NCBI GenBank assembly: GCA_021828925.1
Contig: JAJZCT010000006.1
Span: 1-17,575, forward strand
Direction of reading: 5' to 3'
DNA length: 17,575 nucleotides
DNA from: Planctomycetota bacterium
GTDB taxonomy: Bacteria; Planctomycetota; Phycisphaerae; WQYP01
A program made the position numbers and the translations under genes. The notes below the pieces were generated by a model. That model ran no database searches and was not told where the DNA came from. It worked only from the letters and a program-made list of their open reading frames with translations. Of the stretch, positions 14,115 to 17,575 are shown piece after piece (position 1 is the first letter of the stretch; each line of letters opens with the position of its first letter).

Positions 14115-15041
14115 CAAAAACGGACTTCGCACCCGCGTGTGGACATGACGGATACGCTGCCGCCGCACTGCCCGCCCAAACTGCTTCCGGAACTGGCCGC
14201 CGTTGTCCGTGATGATGAACTCTGGCTTGCCATGCCGCACGGCGGCGCTCTTCACAAGCGCGGCCAGGTTCTTGGCGCAGGGTGTTTTGGCGTAGACTTT
14301 CAAAGCCAGAATCTTGCGCGAAAACCCATCCAGAGTCGCTGCGATGAAAAACGTGAACCACAGGACGCGGAATTGCGTCAAATCCATGCGCCACACCTGA
14401 TTGGGCTTCTTCGGCTTCAGCAGGTCGTGCGGCTGCACTCCGACCGGTTCCTCCATGGCCGGTCTGGCTTTTCGCGCCGGCTTTTTTTGCTCCGGTTCCC
14501 GCAGCATTCGTTGTACACTCGACCGGCTGATGGCGATTCCCGCGCGCAGCAGATGCCGGGCCGTGGTGCGCGTGCCAAATTCCGGTTCCGGGCAGAGGCG
14601 GCGAAGTTCGTGGGCTGCCCAACGAACGGCGTCATCCATACGATTCCAAACAATAGCTCCGGCCAGGAGATTTGGCCTGCCGTTGCCCTCGACAGCATTG
14701 ATCCAGGCCCGCACGGTGTTCTCGTGAATCACAAAACGCTGGGCGACGGTCTTGGTGTTCCAGTCTCGCAGTCGCATCAGATGCAGGATTGCCAGACGTT
14801 GGGCAGGGCGGTAATCGGGTCTTTTCTGTGGCGGCATATTCTCCCGCCCGGCACGGAGAATATCCAATTCTCGCCGCAGCAGTTCGGATTCCGTAACTTC
14901 ATGGTCCCGCTGGATCATCAATCGCAATATCGGCGAAGCAGCGGAAGCCAACCGTGTGCGGGCCAGTTGCATGGCCTGCCCCAACGTACTGGCCATGGCA
15001 TCAGCAATACACAGAACGGCAGCGGGGGAGAATTTCACCAT
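14111..15041 (-). pseudogene. rve/DDE transposase, N-terminal and central part (split gene)
   Basis: The 5' part (310 codons) of a 410-residue transposase. It has a helix-turn-helix segment (about 90-113, DWNTKTVAQRFVIHENTVRA), a second DNA-binding part ending SSVQRMLRE, then the rve integrase core with NQVWRMDLTQF (Asp220) and FIITDNGGQF (Asp279). The frame now runs into the inserted element and stops at 13962, giving a 359-residue product without the catalytic Glu, which lies 3.4 kb away at 10697-10699. The protein is therefore expected to be dead unless the element excises precisely. ATG 15041 is the first start of the conserved frame, with GGAGAATCGGA just upstream. The outer ends of this insertion sequence could not be identified. 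Confidence 0.87.
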
Positions 15042-15151
15042 TCCGATTCTCCATGGTCAAATTGAGTCTGCACGGAAAGCGGCAGCACCACCAGCGACGC
15101 GCATCTCAACACGAGCGGTTTCATCGACGCCTTGGTCGCGTTGGCGGGCCA

Positions 15152-16420
15152 TCACGTTCCGCCGCTGACTTTGGCCTTCTCGCGTTCCGCTATAATTTGC
15201 ATAATTCCGGAGGCGGGGCGACCGGAATTGATTAGCTGCGCCATGATCTCCATGTGTGGCCGGATGTGATTGAGAAAATGCTTGTAGCCCGCGCACAGGT
15301 AATTCAACCCCGGTTCGCCGTCCGGTGTTACGGCAAAGCGGTTTTTGGGGCATTCACCGTTGCAGGCGAAACGCACTTCGCAGCGCCGGCAATAAGCGGG
15401 GAGAGAGTTTTGTTTGTCGAGGCCGAATTTCTTCTGGACGGGAGACTCGACCATTTCACGGATGGTCTGCTGGTGAATATTGCCCAGGCGGTATTCCGGA
15501 AAAACATAATGGTCGCAGGCATAGAGATCGCCATTGTGTTCCAGGGCCATAGCGCCGCCGCAGGTTTCGGCAAAAATGCACAAGCCCGCACCACGCCCGG
15601 CCCATATTCCCAGTTGCACATCAAAGGTTTGAACAAATATTTTGCCGACATCCCGTCGGACCCATTGGTCGAACATGTCGGTTAAAAACAGCCCGAATTG
15701 TAAAGGCTCGACCGACCACGGGGCAACTTTGAGTTCGGGCGACAATACTTTCAGCATCGGCGGATTGGCCAGTTCCGTTTCCTCGCTTTTGGTAAATCGC
15801 TCCACAACGGGAATAAACTGCATGTAGCCGCTGCCATGTTCACGCAGGAATTCATAAACATCAAGAGCATGATAGGCCGATTCCCGGTGTACCACGGTAA
15901 GGGTGTTGAAATCCACACCGTGGTCTTTGAGTAATTTCAGACCATGCATGACCAGATCAAAACTCGGCTTGCCTCCACGGGTGACGCGATAGCGATCATG
16001 CAATTCGCGTGGCCCGTCGATCGACAAGCCGAGCAGGAAGTGATGTTCCTTGAAGAACTTGCACCAGTTTGAATTCAACAGTGTGCCATTGGTTTGTAGG
16101 ACGTTTTCGACGCGCTTTTCCGGTGGGCAGAATCGCTTTTGAAGTTCTACCACCCGGCGGAAAAACTCTATTCCCATCAGCGTGGGTTCACCACCCTGCC
16201 AGGCGAAAGAAATTACGTCATTGGGTTGCGATTGGATGTACTGCCTTACAAAAGATTCCAGCGTGGCGTCACTGATCCGAAAATCGGCGGCCTTCCGGTG
16301 GCTTGGGAAGAGCTTCTCCTTTTCAAGGTAGTAGCAGTAACTGCAATCCAAATTGCAGATCGGCCCGATGGGCTTGGTCATGATATGAAAGGGCATTTTT
16401 GTTGTTGGCTGACTGTTCAT
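15152..16420 (-). CDS. Anaerobic sulfatase-maturating enzyme (radical SAM/SPASM)
   Basis: A 422-residue enzyme that oxidises the active-site Cys or Ser of sulfatases to formylglycine, using S-adenosylmethionine without oxygen. The radical SAM cluster motif is CNLDCSYCYY (Cys22, Cys26, Cys29), followed by WQGGEPTLMG. The SPASM region has the Cys pattern of this family for two extra iron-sulfur clusters: Cys281, Cys287, Cys302, Cys344, Cys347, Cys353, Cys357, Cys376. Asp303 directly after Cys302 matches the proposed catalytic base of the Clostridium perfringens enzyme. Length and motifs indicate an intact protein. No sulfatase is in the window, so its client is elsewhere. It lies 221 bp downstream of the SapC-like gene on the same strand. 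Other SPASM peptide-modifying enzymes are a less likely alternative. Confidence 0.9.
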   Translation of the reverse strand: MNSQPTTKMPFHIMTKPIGPICNLDCSYCYYLEKEKLFPSHRKAADFRISDATLESFVRQYIQSQPNDVISFAWQGGEPTLMGIEFFRRVVELQKRFCPPEKRVENVLQTNGTLLNSNWCKFFKEHHFLLGLSIDGPRELHDRYRVTRGGKPSFDLVMHGLKLLKDHGVDFNTLTVVHRESAYHALDVYEFLREHGSGYMQFIPVVERFTKSEETELANPPMLKVLSPELKVAPWSVEPLQFGLFLTDMFDQWVRRDVGKIFVQTFDVQLGIWAGRGAGLCIFAETCGGAMALEHNGDLYACDHYVFPEYRLGNIHQQTIREMVESPVQKKFGLDKQNSLPAYCRRCEVRFACNGECPKNRFAVTPDGEPGLNYLCAGYKHFLNHIRPHMEIMAQLINSGRPASGIMQIIAEREKAKVSGGT

Positions 16421-16441
16421 ACCTAATAGCCCTGGTTCGTA

Positions 16442-16460
16442 CCCGTCTAAATAGACCGGG
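16442..16460 (-). promoter_or_regulatory. Hairpin in the leader of the sulfatase-maturase gene
   Basis: GTCTA/TAGAC plus a CCC/GGG extension with one bulged base, about 20-40 bases before the ATG at 16420. No run of T follows, so it is not a standard terminator. It could be a leader structure or operator. Weak. Confidence 0.3.
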
Positions 16461-16641
16461 CGAGGAGAACGACGTTTCTATCGCATTCCCAAAAGCATAA
16501 CAAGTCGGCACGTTGTCGCGGCAGATTTCAGGCAACCCGCTTTTTTCGCTTACGTCGCAATAAGCTCATGCCTGCGATGTCACTCCAACGCCAGTCAAAA
16601 GGCGCACCGTATCGGGCACGAATCACACAATCGTCCGAATT

Positions 16642-17379
16642 CTATTCCCGGTCGCGCAGTTGCTGTTCAAGTTTTACTACATTTCCCAGCGAAATTAAAT
16701 GGGCATGGATCAACCCCAGAAAACCGGAGCGATAGAGTTCGGTGATTTGTTCATTGGAAAGGGCATTGAGTTTACCGTCATCGACGGCATAGAAGCCGCG
16801 CAGGGCCAAGGGCTGATTCTTCGTATCACGCGCCCGAATCTCTCTTCCTACCAGCAAATTCAATTCATTGAGTTTCCCGGTGAGGGCCTGAGTCTGCCGG
16901 ATGTTGCCCTGATACTGGCCCAAGAAGGCCAATACATTTTTAAGAAGCGGTGTTTCTGCGCCAGCTTCATCGAATAACGGATCGCCGTCCGGGGCTTCCC
17001 AGCCGGAAAATGCCGTATCAATGCAGACGCTGAAATCCTGTCCGTTGTTGCGTTCCGCCAGAACAAACGGGTAGCGGCGAATAAACGCTGGAATGTAACT
17101 GTTGACCCATTTGCCAGTAATATCCACAAAGAGATTTTCATTGTTGCGTAATCCCAGCACGACTACAGGCATAAGCCGATCCATGGATGGGCCGGCAAAG
17201 ACGATGGGATACTCGGTGGCGGCACGGGCGAATTCCAAAGCGGTAACGGGTACAGAATTGGTCTCCCGTGCGAACTCAAAGTTGGCGTCGCGCAATTTAA
17301 TTTTGGCGTTGCGATGCGCGGCACGATCCAGCAGTACCGGTTTCTGATAAAACAATACCGTGTTGGTTCCGTCGGTCAT
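16642..17379 (-). CDS. SapC-family protein
   Basis: A 245-residue protein matching the SapC family (function not established; often near outer-membrane transport and surface-layer genes). Typical blocks are NFEFARETNSVPVTALEFARAATEYPIVF near residues 33-62, PVVVLGLRNNENLFVD, IPAFIRRYPFVLAE, CIDTAFSGW, GDPLFDEAGAETPLLKNVLAFL and LRGFYAVDDGKLNALS near the C-terminus. The start at 17379 is backed by GGAGG five bases upstream on the - strand. No signal peptide or membrane segment. After its TAG stop the same frame continues for 37 more codons with a strongly basic end. It may be co-transcribed with the maturase gene downstream, though the gap is long and no promoter or terminator is obvious between them. 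Confidence 0.85.
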   Translation of the reverse strand: MTDGTNTVLFYQKPVLLDRAAHRNAKIKLRDANFEFARETNSVPVTALEFARAATEYPIVFAGPSMDRLMPVVVLGLRNNENLFVDITGKWVNSYIPAFIRRYPFVLAERNNGQDFSVCIDTAFSGWEAPDGDPLFDEAGAETPLLKNVLAFLGQYQGNIRQTQALTGKLNELNLLVGREIRARDTKNQPLALRGFYAVDDGKLNALSNEQITELYRSGFLGLIHAHLISLGNVVKLEQQLRDRE

Positions 17380-17506
17380 AAAAGCCTCCGTGAGAAAAGA
17401 AACAACGCTTCAAAACCCCGCTTGTGATGATGGATCGAGCGGGCGACAGAGTAATAATAATCTGACATCTCCTACCACGCAACAAAAATTCCGCCAGAAT
17501 TTCAAT

Positions 17507-17575
17507 ATGACTTTTGTTGAAGGTTTAACCGGCAAGCGTCCTTTCTATCGGGCGTTAAATTCCAATCTTGGAACG
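17507..17575 (+). CDS. Possible start of a divergent gene, 3' partial
   Basis: ATG 17507 opens a frame that stays open to the window edge (23 codons, beginning MTFVEGLTGKRPFYRAL). It is divergent from the SapC-like gene, with the 127-bp gap between them holding nothing else recognisable. No convincing ribosome-binding site is present and the stretch is too short to judge. It may be chance. Confidence 0.2.
   Translation, partial: MTFVEGLTGKRPFYRALNSNLGT

Noticed and set aside
10197..15111. Complete insertion sequence around the split rve transposase, with ends at TGTGAAGG (left) and an inverted TGTTGAGATG (right).
   Set aside because: The two ends match poorly, no target duplication flanks them, and no module 6 sequence resumes to the right.
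16442..16460. Rho-independent terminator between the SapC-like gene and the maturase.
   Set aside because: The hairpin is small, bulged and lacks a following T-run; kept only as a weak leader structure.
1..17575. CRISPR array, tRNA or rRNA genes.
   Set aside because: No regularly spaced repeats, cloverleaf-like segments or rRNA-like stretches were seen on either strand by eye; the repetition present is at protein-module level.

Overview
The window looks like a piece of accessory DNA from a GC-rich environmental bacterium, most likely of the Planctomycetota/PVC type. This is a low-certainty guess from the anaerobic sulfatase-maturase gene, the large secreted-type lipase, the abundance of insertion elements and the codon usage. 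No rRNA, tRNA or conserved housekeeping gene is present to settle it.

Region 1 (about 8-10332, + strand) is a tandem array. It opens with a 941-residue alpha/beta-hydrolase (PGAP1-like lipase/esterase), 5'-truncated by the window edge. The last ~330 residues of this protein form a separate module of unknown function. That module recurs downstream, without the lipase domain, as free-standing ORFs starting at the motif LANPNLPLGS or a variant of it. Each copy is followed, with a 1-17 nt overlap, by a small multi-pass membrane protein. Order: lipase+module 1 / membrane protein 1 / module 2 (internally deleted) / membrane protein 2 / module 3 (full) / membrane protein 3 / module 4 (5'-truncated, then split by an IS66 element) / a chimeric scar ORF made of a membrane-protein start and a module tail / membrane protein 5 / module 6 (head only). 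The units carry two kinds of module tail, which alternate. All junctions look translationally coupled. The architecture recalls effector-plus-orphan-module/immunity arrays, but the function is unproven.

Region 2 (6060-8968) is a complete 2909-bp IS66-family element (tnpA, tnpB, tnpC on the - strand) with 27-bp inverted repeats (25/27 matching). It is flanked by an 8-bp target duplication, GATTCGAT. Removing it and one duplication copy restores the module 4 reading frame exactly. tnpC has a near-consensus promoter whose predicted start falls on the ATG, suggesting a leaderless mRNA.

Region 3 (10406-15041) is an rve/DDE transposase gene (- strand) cut in two by a 3403-bp serine-recombinase element. 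The cut lies between the second catalytic Asp and the catalytic Glu. The element shares a 4-bp core (CGTT) at its two ends and carries a DUF5372-like gene, a helix-turn-helix gene, a trans-frame ORF without a start codon and a large serine recombinase. An A_AAA_AAG heptamer at the end of the helix-turn-helix gene suggests programmed -1 frameshifting into the start-less ORF, which in turn overlaps the recombinase ATG.

Region 4 (15152-17379, - strand) holds an intact anaerobic sulfatase-maturating radical SAM/SPASM enzyme preceded by a SapC-family protein. No sulfatase is in view. The last 200 bases hold the SapC upstream region and possibly the edge of another gene.
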